Source: Portulaca oleracea
Lineage: Eukaryota; Streptophyta; Magnoliopsida; Caryophyllales; Portulacaceae
Length of the DNA stretch: 64,000 bases
Reading direction: 5' to 3'
Assembly (NCBI GenBank): GCA_029582165.1
Contig: CM055870.1
Location: 18,416,332 to 18,480,331, forward strand
Shown one piece after another: positions 33,673 to 44,154 of this stretch (the stretch's first letter is position 1; each line of letters begins with the position of its first letter). The notes beneath the pieces were generated by a model that did not search any database, was not told the DNA's origin, and worked only from the letters and a program-made list of their open reading frames with translations. Made by a program: the position numbers and the translations under genes.

Positions 33673-34570
33673 GAATAGTAATTAACTAGCCGTACTATCC
33701 AATTTCTTACTTTTTTTCAAAAATACCATTCAACTTTTTTTCTTATCAACCCTACCATTAGAAGTGAAAATATTTGTCAATTATACCATCCATTCCAAAA
33801 AGAAACTGGTTTTACCCCCAATTACCAAAGAAACACCTAATTTAAAAAATTAAATTTTGAAAACCCTTTCACATTCGGTATTAAATGCATTCTCAAACTC
33901 ATGCTTAGTTTCTGGTAAAATTTTGTCTGACCCCGAAGTACCTGAATTTTCCGATTCGAGAAAAATTAGGTCTGGACATAAATTTTTCGTACGAATTTTG
34001 ATATTGACCGAATATTCAGACATAAAACTTTTCTTTTTTCTATTGTCCGAACCCGGTTTTAGCTTCACGCAAATTGTCCTACCCGAAATAAAACAAAACC
34101 CATATATGAATTTCTATTCCGAATTTGACATTGACCAAATTTGTCCGACTCAAATTTATCTGAACCCAAATTTTTGACACTAGTTTCTCATGTCCCTCTT
34201 TCTCCCTCTCAAGCTCTCAGTCTCCATTCTCTCTCTCCCCATCCTTACCATTGTTAGTAAAAATTGGAAACCAACCCGAATTTCAGTGGGTATTGTAGAT
34301 TTTGGGATTCCATCTTTCAGGTAATTTAATTTTGCTAATTTGAGATGGAATTTTAGTGGTGTAGGAGCCATCTCTCTCTCTCTCCTCTCTCTCTCCTCTC
34401 TCTCTCTACAAGCTTATATAACGTTTTTAGTAGATAGTAGGTCATTTTGGAAGGAGTGGTACTTTTGACAGAAGTATTTACATATAATGGTACAGCTGGT
34501 AAAAAAATAAGTAGAGTGGTATTTCTGACAAAAAAATAAAAAATTTGATGGTATGAGCAGTTAAGAACTC
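33673..34570. mobile_element. Mutator-like non-autonomous element with target duplication
   Basis: Inverted arms of about 80 bp (33673-33765; 34480-34570) share TTAACT...TACCATC-type sequence and a run of AAATACCA motifs. It is flanked on both sides by CACAGTATTA (33663-33672; 34571-34580), matching the 9-10 bp duplication of Mutator-like elements. A hAT-type MITE (33906-34182) and a CT microsatellite (34370-34410) lie inside. Confidence 0.8.
33906..34182. mobile_element. hAT-type MITE, family M3, copy 1 (nested)
   Basis: Left end TAGTTTCTGGTAAAATTT, right end AAATTTTTGACACTA. It shares most of its interior, in the same orientation, with 43326-43623, including many TCCGAATTTTGA/TTGTCCGAC motifs. 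Its ends are more eroded than those of the other copy. Confidence 0.7.
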
Positions 34571-34783
34571 CACAGTATTATCACCCCATACCATTTCTTT
34601 ATGTCATTTTAAGGTCTTTACTAAGCTCCTATCTTAAGATAATTATTAATCAGTTTTACAAGCCAAGGGCATCAAATTAAACTATTCATAACAAGTATAA
34701 CTCATAAACTCTATAATGTTCATTCTTATCAGAGATATTTTAAAGATTAAAAGATGGGGTTGGTTGCCAACTAGGCTACCGCC

Positions 34784-34946
34784 CAAGGTTGTTAAAATCG
34801 AGATCCTAACTCGAAACTATGGGGAAGTTAAGATCACAAATTAGTCCATGTAGGATCATGGATCGTGTAAATAGTAGAATCGTATCGAAAATTTTGGACC
34901 ATAAAATCGTAGGATCGTAAATCAGGATCGGGATTTTAATAACTAT
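34784..34946. mobile_element. 163-bp Mutator-type MITE
   Basis: Ends CAAGGTTGTTAAAATCG and GGGATTTTAATAACTAT are inverted. Perfect nine-base duplications GCTACCGCC flank it (34775-34783, 34947-34955). The interior repeats GGATCGTA/TAGGATCAT motifs. It has no coding capacity. Confidence 0.85.
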
Positions 34947-34955
34947 GCTACCGCC

Positions 34956-35800
34956 TATTTGTTGGAGGAAAGGGTTGTTGAGACTTGAGATGCTATAGGA
35001 ACAATGAATTTACTTACTTGGACTAGATTAAGGTCACAAACGAACATGATTTCTTTAAGAACTATTTATAATATGCCATAAATATTTAAATGGATAAACT
35101 TAGTCTCACTTGATCACTGAGAAATAATTTGTTTTTCACTTTTAATTTACTCGAATATAATTGCAGTCTAGATAAAATAGAAGAAGTGATTAGATGAGAG
35201 GATGATGCAAATGGCTTGAGAAATATCTCTATTTATAGGTAAGCACCTCTAGGTTTAATCATGGACCTTAATGAGGGTCTTAAAGAGGTTAAGATCATTG
35301 TCATATATTGACCATATGCTATAGTAAAAATATAGTTATTGGGTCAAAGATTACATTATAAAATACAAGTAAGAATTAATCACCGTGAACAAACTAGTTG
35401 TTTGGAACATTTAATACATATCAAGGAGATGACACACTTGTGTCAGAGTCAACACGTCCTGTGTCAGTCAAGGCTGCCTACATTTGGATCACTAGATTAT
35501 GATGTAACATTATTCTAGCAAGGTTGTTGTTTTGTTTCTAGAAGGCAGCTCAATTTGATACTGTTGCATGTTGTTGTTTTGTTTCTAGAAGTCAATTCAG
35601 TTTGAAACTATTACATGCTAATTGGCACTTTAAAAAAAAATTAAGAAAAGTATACATGAGATATGATGAATCACGGGTCTTATGAATGATGAATCCATCA
35701 ATCTCCTATATCTAGGAGAACAAATTAAAACGCCTTTTTTCAGAGAATAACAAAAGGGGTAAAAAATATATATATATGTATGCTTTAATATGATTGCTTT
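34956..35800. other. Upstream spacer of the LRR gene
   Basis: No gene. A 20-base sequence TTGTTGTTTTGTTTCTAGAA is directly repeated near 35526 and 35573. A TA microsatellite lies at 35766-35777. Confidence 0.5.
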
Positions 35801-35810
35801 TGATGGGCTC

Positions 35811-35819
35811 TATAAATAG
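35811..35819 (+). promoter_or_regulatory. Probable TATA box of the LRR gene
   Basis: TATAAATAG preceded by GGGCTC, about 200 bases before the start codon. Transcription should begin about 30 bases downstream, leaving a 5' leader of roughly 170 bases with CA-rich sequence (35880-35960). Confidence 0.65.
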
Positions 35820-36015
35820 CGCATGCAGATTGGTTTAAGAATAAATTATATGTACATACCACAGCTCCTCATTTAGCCTCCCTATACAACTCACAGCACA
35901 CATTACGAGTAAACAACACAAGCAAACAACATTCTTCTGTTTCACTGACTCAAACTCCCCCACTCAAAAATTAAAGCATCTGATCGATTGAGTTATATCA
36001 GGCAGGGAAGTATTA

Positions 36016-37341
36016 ATGTTTGCGTGGGCAAATCTCCCTTTAATCACTCTCCTTGCATTATCATTAGTAGCTTCCACTGCTGTTTGCAACATAGAAGGTA
36101 CTTAAATCATTTAGCTGCTTCTTCATTTCAAACTGATTATGTATGTATGTATGTATGTATGTATATGTTTCAGTTGTTTGGTGGGTTTAATTTGGTGTCA
36201 TTTGTACGTAAATGAAACTTAATTATGTATACAGGAGATGCGCTTTATGCACTGAGGAGAGGAGTAGTTGACCCAGGAAATGTATTAGAGAGTTGGGATC
36301 CCACCCTTGTGGATCCTTGTACTTGGTTCCATGTTACCTGTGATCATCACAATCGTGTCACCCGCCTGTAATTAATTCTCTCTTTTCTTCGTTTAATTTG
36401 GTTCCTTTTTAATGCACATATGTTTGATAGAATTGATTCAATGATGGCAGGGATCTAGGTAACGCAAATCTGTCTGGAAGATTAGTTCCAGAGCTGGGAA
36501 AGCTTCAACACCTTGAATATTTGTAATATTCCTCCCATCTTAAAATTTGTTTTTCACCCTCATCCATCCTGCTTAATTATTCAAAAAAACAAGCAGATGA
36601 AATAAATGGAATATATGTGTGTTGTTGTTGTAGAGAATTGTACATGAACAACCTGGTGGGGCACATACCCAAGGAACTGAGTGGAATGAAGAGGCTTGTG
36701 AGCTTAGACCTTTTCCACAACAATCTCACCGGTCCCATTCCTTCTTCCCTTTCCAAACTCTCCAATCTCAAGTTCTTGTAAGCATCCATCCATCAATACC
36801 CTTTTCCCATTTCTTAATTATCTTCTCCTGCTGCTGCTAATAAATCATAATGCTAATAATGACTTGGTGTATGTATGTATGTATGTATGTATGTATGTAT
36901 GTATGCAGACGACTGAATGACAACAAGCTAAAGGGGAGAATACCTAGAGACCTCACCAAGCTTCCAAATCTTAAGATCCTGTATGAATGCTTCTCTCTTT
37001 GTTTTTAATTTGCTTGCCTTGTGTTTCAATCTCCTTTTTTATAAGTATGCACGTTCGCAATTAACCTTGATTTGATACTGTGTAGAAATGTATCAAACAA
37101 TGACTTGTGTGGCACCTTTCCAACATCTGGATCCTTCTCCAAACTCACCCAAGACAGGTATTCCAATCTGTCTTTGGCACTCGATTGACAAGACACCTTC
37201 ATATTTCTCATTTTGAGCACAGAAATTAATTGAAGTCAATTTTGAATTGCTTGCAACTGCAGTTTTGCCAACAATCCCAGGCTGGAAGGACCCGAGCTGC
37301 TGGGGTTTGTACGTTATGACTCAGGAAGAGATTGCAACTGA
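36016..37341 (+). CDS. Secreted leucine-rich-repeat protein of the LRR1/LRP family
   Basis: Seven exons by GT-AG splicing: 36016-36097, 36235-36367, 36451-36522, 36634-36777, 36909-36980, 37086-37157, 37263-37341, giving 217 residues. Residues 1-24 ([20 protein letters not shown]...) form a signal peptide. An LRR N-terminal cap follows with the Cys pair in [10 protein letters not shown] (56, 63). Then come about five plant-type repeats: [63 protein letters not shown] and [11 protein letters not shown]. The end [12 protein letters not shown] with a final Cys is diagnostic of the small SERK-like LRR proteins such as Arabidopsis LRR1 (At5g21090). There is no membrane segment and no kinase. Introns fall inside the same Leu/Phe codon at successive repeat borders, as in SERK genes. 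Family members are apoplastic and linked to defence and signalling; the role here is inferred. No disabling change is seen. The 72-bp exons each encode exactly one repeat. Confidence 0.93.
36138..36165. repeat. TATG microsatellite in intron 1 of the LRR gene
   Basis: About six units of GTAT/TATG in intron 1, some 70 bases before the acceptor. Confidence 0.85.
36868..36905. repeat. GTAT microsatellite abutting an acceptor splice site
   Basis: About nine GTAT units end in GTATGCAG, so the repeat takes the place of the polypyrimidine tract of intron 4 and touches the AG at 36907-36908. Confidence 0.9.
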
Positions 37342-38741
37342 AGTTCAGAAAGAGGGAATACATGTGTTCTGATGTGAACGACACACCAAAAGGAAATGAG
37401 GGAGAATATACAGTTGTAGTTAGGAGTACGTCTGACTTTTGTACTGGGACTGAAAATCAGATCGATGAGTCCTTATTTTGAAAGCAATGTAACATATCAT
37501 ATATCAACAATCAACTTACTTCAAACTGCTATAGCTTGTTTGAAATCTGGACTAATTCATAGCTTGAAAAGCCATTGCCAAAAAAAACAAAACCTAACTT
37601 AAGCTAATGGTTGAAGGTCTAGTAATAAATAATCATTTTATACTTTACCCTGTTGCTACACACAAATGTCCTTTGGGTTTGAAGCTTGAACTTGAGACAT
37701 CTCGCTAAAAGAAGCTATGATATACTATGTGCAGCAACCAACTCAAGCAACAATTTAAGGTAATTGAAGGCTTAAAAATGGTTGTATACTAACAATCGAA
37801 AACATATTCATGGCTTCCTTGTTTTGTTCTTCATATTAATAAACACGCACAATTGCTTCTTGCCTTCTTTCCAACTAAAATAGTGTATTCATCTATAAGA
37901 TCTCAACAACAGTGTTAAAGCACTGAATTTATTTTGAATAATGATTGGTTTTGTTAGAAGTTGACTCCTCTGGCAAGGTTTCAAGGACACTTGTTGCCAA
38001 TACTAGAAACAACCCAAACAAAAAAGGTCTTACAATACAAGATAGGGATGGGCCACACATAATGTAGTTACACATAACATTGTAAAGGGCATGGCATACA
38101 TTAATCTGTCTCCATAATACAGGCCCAAGTGAGATGAGCTCCATTGATTAGTGATTACAAATCCAAATATCACAGTAGATTGAGTTAATTGCACTGATCT
38201 CCAGGTTTTCAGTTTGGTGTACTTGCATACATTCTTTCTCTGTGCTAATAGATGAATAATCCAGGAAGCAGAAAATTCAATCTGTTCGCCTTTGCCCAAA
38301 ACCTGATCTACAATTAACAGCATCAATGCGTCTTACTGCAGCGAAAATTTTATTTACCTAAACCAACCCAAATTCACCTATTTTCTCATACGTCCAACAC
38401 TCAAAATTTTAAATTCTTATGTGAATTTACCCATCTTTACCTTACCCAATCTTCACATGCTCCTAAACACACTCTGTATATGTTATAGAAGATATAAGAG
38501 TATAACAAACGTCTGCAAAGAATTTGAGACTAGAAATATGCAAAAATTCCAATTAAGAGGACACAGAGAGGTAAATACACTGACGAACTGCAATGATGGG
38601 ACTCTCACAGTCACCGAGCATCCAGATAGCAGTAAACAAATCAACATAAAGCATGAATCCACTGGAGTCCTGGTGTGCAAGAAATAAGCAAGAATTTACC
38701 TATCTGAGGATACATAAAAGTTACTGTATCTGAAAATAGGT
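37342..38741. other. Spacer between two convergent genes
   Basis: Holds the 3' ends of both genes and probably their polyadenylation signals. Small frames at 37929-38326 and 38421-38687 show no domain. I see no mobile element in it. Confidence 0.5.
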
Positions 38742-41700
38742 TTATGCTGGACGTGGATTTGCAGAAAAAAGTGGAGTCAAAGGAGGGGAAGCATCATCAG
38801 ACTTCTCAGAGCCATAATAATGAGGCTCGAATTGCCTTGAAGGAGAAGCCATTGGACTGCTGGTGCGCAAGGAAGCAACCGGTAGAAAACTTGGTAGAGA
38901 AGCGGCTGGCTTGAGAGGACCAGACTTAGTTGTCAACTTCTCTGGACTTCTGGTCGCCAACGGAGCTGAAAACCCAATAAACCCTGAAGGTCTACCAGTT
39001 GAAGTACTCATTAACCGTGCGGGAGGCCTGGGAAGCTCATGCAACTCACTGATTCTTGGAGAGGAGTTAAAAGTTGGTGACCCGTTAGGAGATGCTTTTG
39101 GTGATGACCGGTGTATGGAGCTCTTCAAGATGGGTCCAGATGCAAACTGAGGTAGTTCTCTGGATAGTCCAGGAGATTTAACCGACATTGACGGTCTAGC
39201 TGAGAAGGGCTTGCTGATCAAAGGACCTGAGAACGAGTGTGGTTTTGGCCTCTTGATCCCGGAGGGAGAAGAGATCTTCTCAGTTAAAGGCGGGGGTGTT
39301 TTCATGTTATCGTTGTTCAAGTTCTGGGTTGTAAGGACAGATGGGTTTTCAATTCCAACGAGCTTCTCGTGCTTTTTAGGCTCCAGAGGACATGAATGGA
39401 ATAACTTGTTGTTTTGCTGGGGGGTTGGCCTCAAGAGCGGACCAGAATTGTCACAGCTGGTGGAAATTGAACTTTTTGGGTCACCTGGTTTAGGCAACAC
39501 GTATGAATGAAACTTCCTGCTTGCTGATGGCCGCAATTGTTTTGCCTTTTCAGAGGAATCCATCTTCTGCTGCGGAAGCAAGGGCGCTGATCGACTCAGC
39601 ATCTTTGGATCTCCCTTGAAAGAATCCTTGTAAGCAAATTTCAAATTTTCCTGCATGCGTCAAAAAGAAAATCAGTACGGCAGGCAGGGAAATGTTCTAT
39701 CTACAAAGAAAAGGAATTGAAAGAAGATAAAATTCCAACCTCCATATTGCTTCTGGTGGCAAAAAGATTGTGGCGCCGGTCATCACCACGTCGATAGTCG
39801 AAACTCAAGTCCCCATCATCTTCATCACTAGAGCTTTCGCTATAATCATCTTCGTCATTGTCTTCTTCTTCTTCACAGTCTACTGATTCATCATCCTCAA
39901 GGCCAATGAATTGGTAATCTATGTGCTCTTGTTCAGTGGCCAATTTCACATGTGGTTCCACTGCTTCAAGAGCCTTAAGAGCCTTCCTAAAGAAAGACAG
40001 CTGGTTGCAACCAGGAACATGTATTATGAGTATCCATCTATTACTTTGATCATCCTGCATTGCAAATATACTTTACAGTAATTTTACAGGATGCAAACCT
40101 GAGCAGCATGATGACGTGCAGCCTGCGTAAGAAGACTTCTGGATTGTCCTTGTTTCAAAGACTTTAAACGGAAAACAAATAAGGTAGCTTCCTCGTCGAA
40201 TTCATCCTTCGCTGCTTGGATCTGCTGTGATGAGAAACTCTCTCCATTCCCACTTCTTGATCTTCCCCTTTCCCTGTACCTGGTTCTCATATAATCATAC
40301 AACTCCCTGCAAGCTGAAAAGATGAACTCAAAAAGAATTCACATACATCAGCAGATTAAAAAGGGACTGAAAATGGGTGAAAAACTACCTTTTCTCATCA
40401 CATTGATGCTTCATTTCCTGTAGATAGCATAAGATATCAATTATGAGTGCTCAACATATATCAAGCCAAAGCTCAGACCATTAACGTTATTGAGAAAATT
40501 CTTATCTGAATCCCAAACCCCAAACAAATTGGTAATTGTCAATAACTAAAGTAAATCTCATATCTTCCTTACATATGACAGTTGCAACGATGCCAATACA
40601 ATTTTAAAAAAAGCACCTATAACAACAAACCTACGAATCATATCGTAATCAGTACATTGATAGACAGCCAGAACAAACCTCGACAGTGTGAAGCTCATTT
40701 ATAAGAGACTCTGAAGGAACTGTGATAGTCTGAAAAATATGAGCGCGCTGAAACAGAGAAAGCAGATTATCAGCAACCCACACACGACCAGAACAAGTCA
40801 GTTATACAGTAACCCCGATACATACTACTGCTAACAGGGACTCACATAGCTATCGACAAGTTTTTGAAGTTCAAACTGCACTTTTCCCATCATTAGCATT
40901 ACTTTACCTGCACAGACCACAACAAAGAAGAATGCTTAGCATGGTATTTGGGCAATAAATGCCAAAAATATACCACAATATCTCACATTTCAGGGCCTAA
41001 AGAAGACCCGATTACCGTGCTTGGAGAAGCTTACCAGTTTCTTCATCATCATTCACCGCAATTTTCTGAAGTAGGCAAACCCCCATTTCTCTCAGTGACT
41101 CAGAGAATTCTGAAAGGGAGAAACTAATAGTGAGCAGGACAAACGACCAACTGCCTAAGTTGATGGTTTACTCAGATGTAATTGTTGTTCCACACTCAAA
41201 TACCCCAAGTCAGGGGAAGAATTATAGCCAGAGCCTAGACTAAAAATATGTATAAAGTGACTGATACTAAACTTGTAAATCAAGTCAAGAGAAAACCAAA
41301 CAAGAGATTACTGCCATATTGCATCATTCAACTAATTGAAAAAGGAAGAGTTGACAATAACAGCAGAAACTGTGTCATCTGCATACCGTATGCGCTGTTT
41401 CCTGCAGCAGCAGCCGCAGAGAGCAAGCTATCATAGCAGTCTCTCATGTCTTCCATTTCCTGCATATTGTCAATGCATACAATTGTGAGATCAAATGACA
41501 AACCTCTAACGCTGTACAGTGCAGAACGCATGGAAAAGCTAAAATGTTTTCAGGATCCAAAGCAGTAATAAACGTAATGATGACAAGGAAATGCATGCAA
41601 ATCGATCCCCCTCATTGACTGACCATGGTTGTTTCGAAAAACAATATCAGAAATGAAAAAACTTTTAGGCTGAAATTTTTGCACTCTCTGCCGTAAAAGT

Positions 41701-42088
41701 TGATGCGATTGAGAACCTTCAGGTTTCCGCTCCACAGAAAACAAAACATGGTAATACTAATGAAGAATATCCCAAACCATTTGTTTCTAGAAGGATTCTT
41801 CAAGAAAAATCGAGCAGTAACAGTGTAAACCAAACGTAGAAGCAAAAACAAGGGCGGGAAGGGGGAAGACAACCGATTGTACACAAAAACAAGGGCAGAG
41901 ATTGATTTAGTTGTGCAGGTAATTACGAATACTAGAGAAATAAAGTTTGTATGATCAAAGGCAGAGAGAGAGAAGGAGACCTCAGAAGCCTTGGCGAGCT
42001 CATCCAATTGAGCGAGAGGCTGAATCTTTCTAGTCTTACGATCGTGTTTGCGATGATGATGAAGCAATTTCTTCAACGACGTCTTCAT
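38742..42088 (-). CDS. At2g33490-family protein (BAR/IMD-like N-terminus, Pro/Ser-rich tail)
   Basis: Nine exons on the minus strand: 42088-41981, 41459-41387, 41109-41035, 40907-40846, 40747-40679, 40417-40389, 40306-40099, 40000-39740, 39650-38742. All are GT-AG and the frame holds throughout (1,794 nt, 597 residues), close to the 600-odd residues of Arabidopsis At2g33490. The first 230 residues are helical, with stretches shared across the family: PLAQLDELAKASE, MRDCYDSLLSAAAA, VQFELQKLVDSY, LFVFRLKSLKQGQSRSLLTQ and ARHHAAQ; this part resembles the BAR/IMD membrane-curving fold. An acidic cluster follows (EEEEDNDEDDYSESSSDEDD). The tail is low-complexity and keeps the family motifs SFSGPL, ISELHELPRPPARL and SPPLTP. 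It has no signal peptide or membrane segment, so probably a cytosolic membrane-associated protein; biochemical function is not established. It converges with the LRR gene. Intron 1 is the longest (521 bp). The gene looks intact. Confidence 0.92.
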
Positions 42089-42776
42089 TGTTCCCCGACT
42101 AATTTTTGATTGGTTGATGAAAAAGAACGAATGAATGAACGAACAAACGAATGAATGAATGAATTGATGAATGAAGAGAAGAGATGCTTCTTCTTGTTCT
42201 TCTTGTTCTTCGGCCTTTGCGTATTGTTTTGGGGTTGATCGTAGTTTTTAAATGTTAAATGTGGAAAGAAAATGGCAGCATTCACATTCGTCTCGCCTCA
42301 ATTTCCTGTTTCCCCATCTTCCAACAGATAACTTAAAGATTTCATGCCTTCAATTAATTAAATAATAACAAAATTAAAAAGAGGTTTATGTTATTTTGCA
42401 TGATGTTGAATTGAATCCATCAAAATCAAAATCAAAAATCAATTTTTCAAACCAAAGCACACAACAAAAGCGCCCACGCTTTTGTTTTTGACTTTGACCC
42501 TCATCCTTCCTTTTCTGCCCTGGTGGGCCCTCATTTTTCCCCCAAATTATTGTTATTGCGATTTCCCCCTCTCCTCCACTTTCCTCCCTTTTTTTCAAAT
42601 TTTATTACCACATTATCTTTTTTTTCAACCCTCAATTTCTCCTCACTTTGTCTTTTCATTAACCATCATTCGTAGAGTTCAAAGTCGTGATCTTTTATGG
42701 CTTATGTGGTATTTTATGGAAATGAAAATGGGAGTGGAAATTGACAATGACTGATGGGATTAAGAATGATTTTAAG
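42089..42776. other. 5' flank of the At2g33490-like gene
   Basis: A GAAT/GAAC-type imperfect microsatellite (42125-42175) lies just upstream of the start codon and is probably in the 5' UTR. A C/T-rich stretch follows (42480-42660). No TATA box is convincing. Open frames here lack domains. Confidence 0.5.
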
Positions 42777-43029
42777 AAGCGTTTGGTAGGAATCTCGGGG
42801 AAATTTTTTTCGGAGAAAATTTTCAATGGGAAGTTTTCTATGGGAAAGATTTCCCTAGGAAAATTTCTCTTAGCCCCCTAAGGAAAAATTTCCTATGGAA
42901 AATAAAGAAAGTGGTGGACCCACCGTAAAATTTTCCCAAGGTCAACCCACACCCGAACATGGAGAAAATAAGTTAACCCGGGAAATTGATCATTTCCTCG
43001 GAGTTATTGACCAACCAAACGCACCCTTA
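42777..43029. mobile_element. hAT-type MITE, family M2, copy 2
   Basis: Left end AAGCGTTTGGTAGGAATC, right end TTGACCAACCAAACGCACCC. It is the reverse-oriented relative of 33006-33223 and shares CCCGGGAAATT and GGACCCACC segments. Confidence 0.72.
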
Positions 43030-43225
43030 TGAATTTCCTAGTCCTTGTTTATTATATAATAATTTAAAGTAAAATACTCTTGATTAATTTAATAAAATGA
43101 GGTAGTATTGGTAATATTAATTAAATATGACTATAATATTATATTTAAGATGACTTATGATATATCAGTATGAATTACTCTACCACAAATCGTGGTGGGC
43201 AACAGAACCAAAACTGCAGCCCTGG

Positions 43226-44154
43226 TAGGGGTGGCAATAATATCCATACCCACTCCTACCCGACCCTGGAGAAACGGGTATGGGTACTACTTTTAAAAAA
43301 AAATGCGGGTACGGGTACAAAGGAGTAGCGCTGGCAAAATTTCGTCCGACCCGAATTACCTGAATTGTCCGAACTGGAAAAAACCGGATTTGGACATAGA
43401 TTTTTCGTCCGAATTTTGATATTGATCGAATTGACCGAATATTCGGACATAAAATTTCTCTTTTTTCTATTGTCCGAATCCGATTTTTGCTTCGTCCGAA
43501 TTGTCCGACCCGGTTCGACCCGAAATAAAACCCGGTCCGGACATGAAATACTCGTCCGAATTTTGACATTGTCCGAATTTGTCTAACCCAAATTTACCCG
43601 AACCCGAATTTCTGCCAGCTCTACAAAGGAGGACCCGGTTAGTACCCGACCCGCATTTAAAAGATCCACACAACGCTAGCACACGCAGTCCATACTCCAC
43701 GTCCAATTGGACTTAGCCTAGGCTGTTTCACGCATTCAACCCACACTTTTGAAAAAAAAATCATGAAAATCAATAATAATATTATTGCACTACATATAAA
43801 TTCTAAAGCCCGCACTTCCTCCTTCTCTTTTCCATTTGCGCTGTTATCAAGATGCTAGTTTAAGGTTCCTCCAAATTCCTCCACTCGCACTTAAACAGAC
43901 CCTAAAATTGTAGTTGAAGTACCCGATTATAATCCGTAAATTTGTCCATATGGGTATAAAATAGGTGGTATAATTTAAAATTTATTTATACCCGAATAAT
44001 ACCCGTTATACCCGCATACCCGGTGGGTACGGGTAAGGGTACTAATTTTTAGTACCCGTTAAATATGGGTAAGGGTAAGGGTATTGATTTTGAAAATGAG
44101 TACGGGTAAAGGTACGACTCTACCCGTCCCAAACCCGACCCATCATCATCCCTA
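43226..44154. mobile_element. hAT-type non-autonomous element with TAGGGGTGGCAA end
   Basis: Left end TAGGGGTGGCAATAATATCC, right end ATCATCATCCCTA (inverted TAGGGATGATG). Subterminal regions are rich in GGGTACGGGT/ACCCGTA. It is 929 bp including the nested 298-bp M3 MITE and its extra duplication. The ends and subterminal GGGTA repeats fit the Ac/hAT group. Flanks (AGCCCTGG and AGCCCAAA) match only in part. Confidence 0.65.
43326..43623. mobile_element. hAT-type MITE, family M3, copy 2 (nested, perfect 8-bp duplication)
   Basis: TAGCGCTGGCA at the left and TGCCAGCTCTA at the right are inverted repeats. CAAAGGAG precedes (43318-43325) and follows (43624-43631), the eight-base duplication expected of hAT transposition. 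It interrupts the element at 43226-44154. Confidence 0.88.

Noticed and set aside
33857..34177. 106-codon ORF resembling 43365-43586
   Set aside because: Conservation comes from MITE family M3, not from a protein.
38863..39510. Plus-strand ORFs of 95 and 99 codons
   Set aside because: Antisense shadows of the last exon of the At2g33490-like gene.
44020..44110. Telomere-like GGGTAAGGGTA runs
   Set aside because: Not a regular seven-base TTTAGGG array; it is the subterminal repeat of a hAT-type element.
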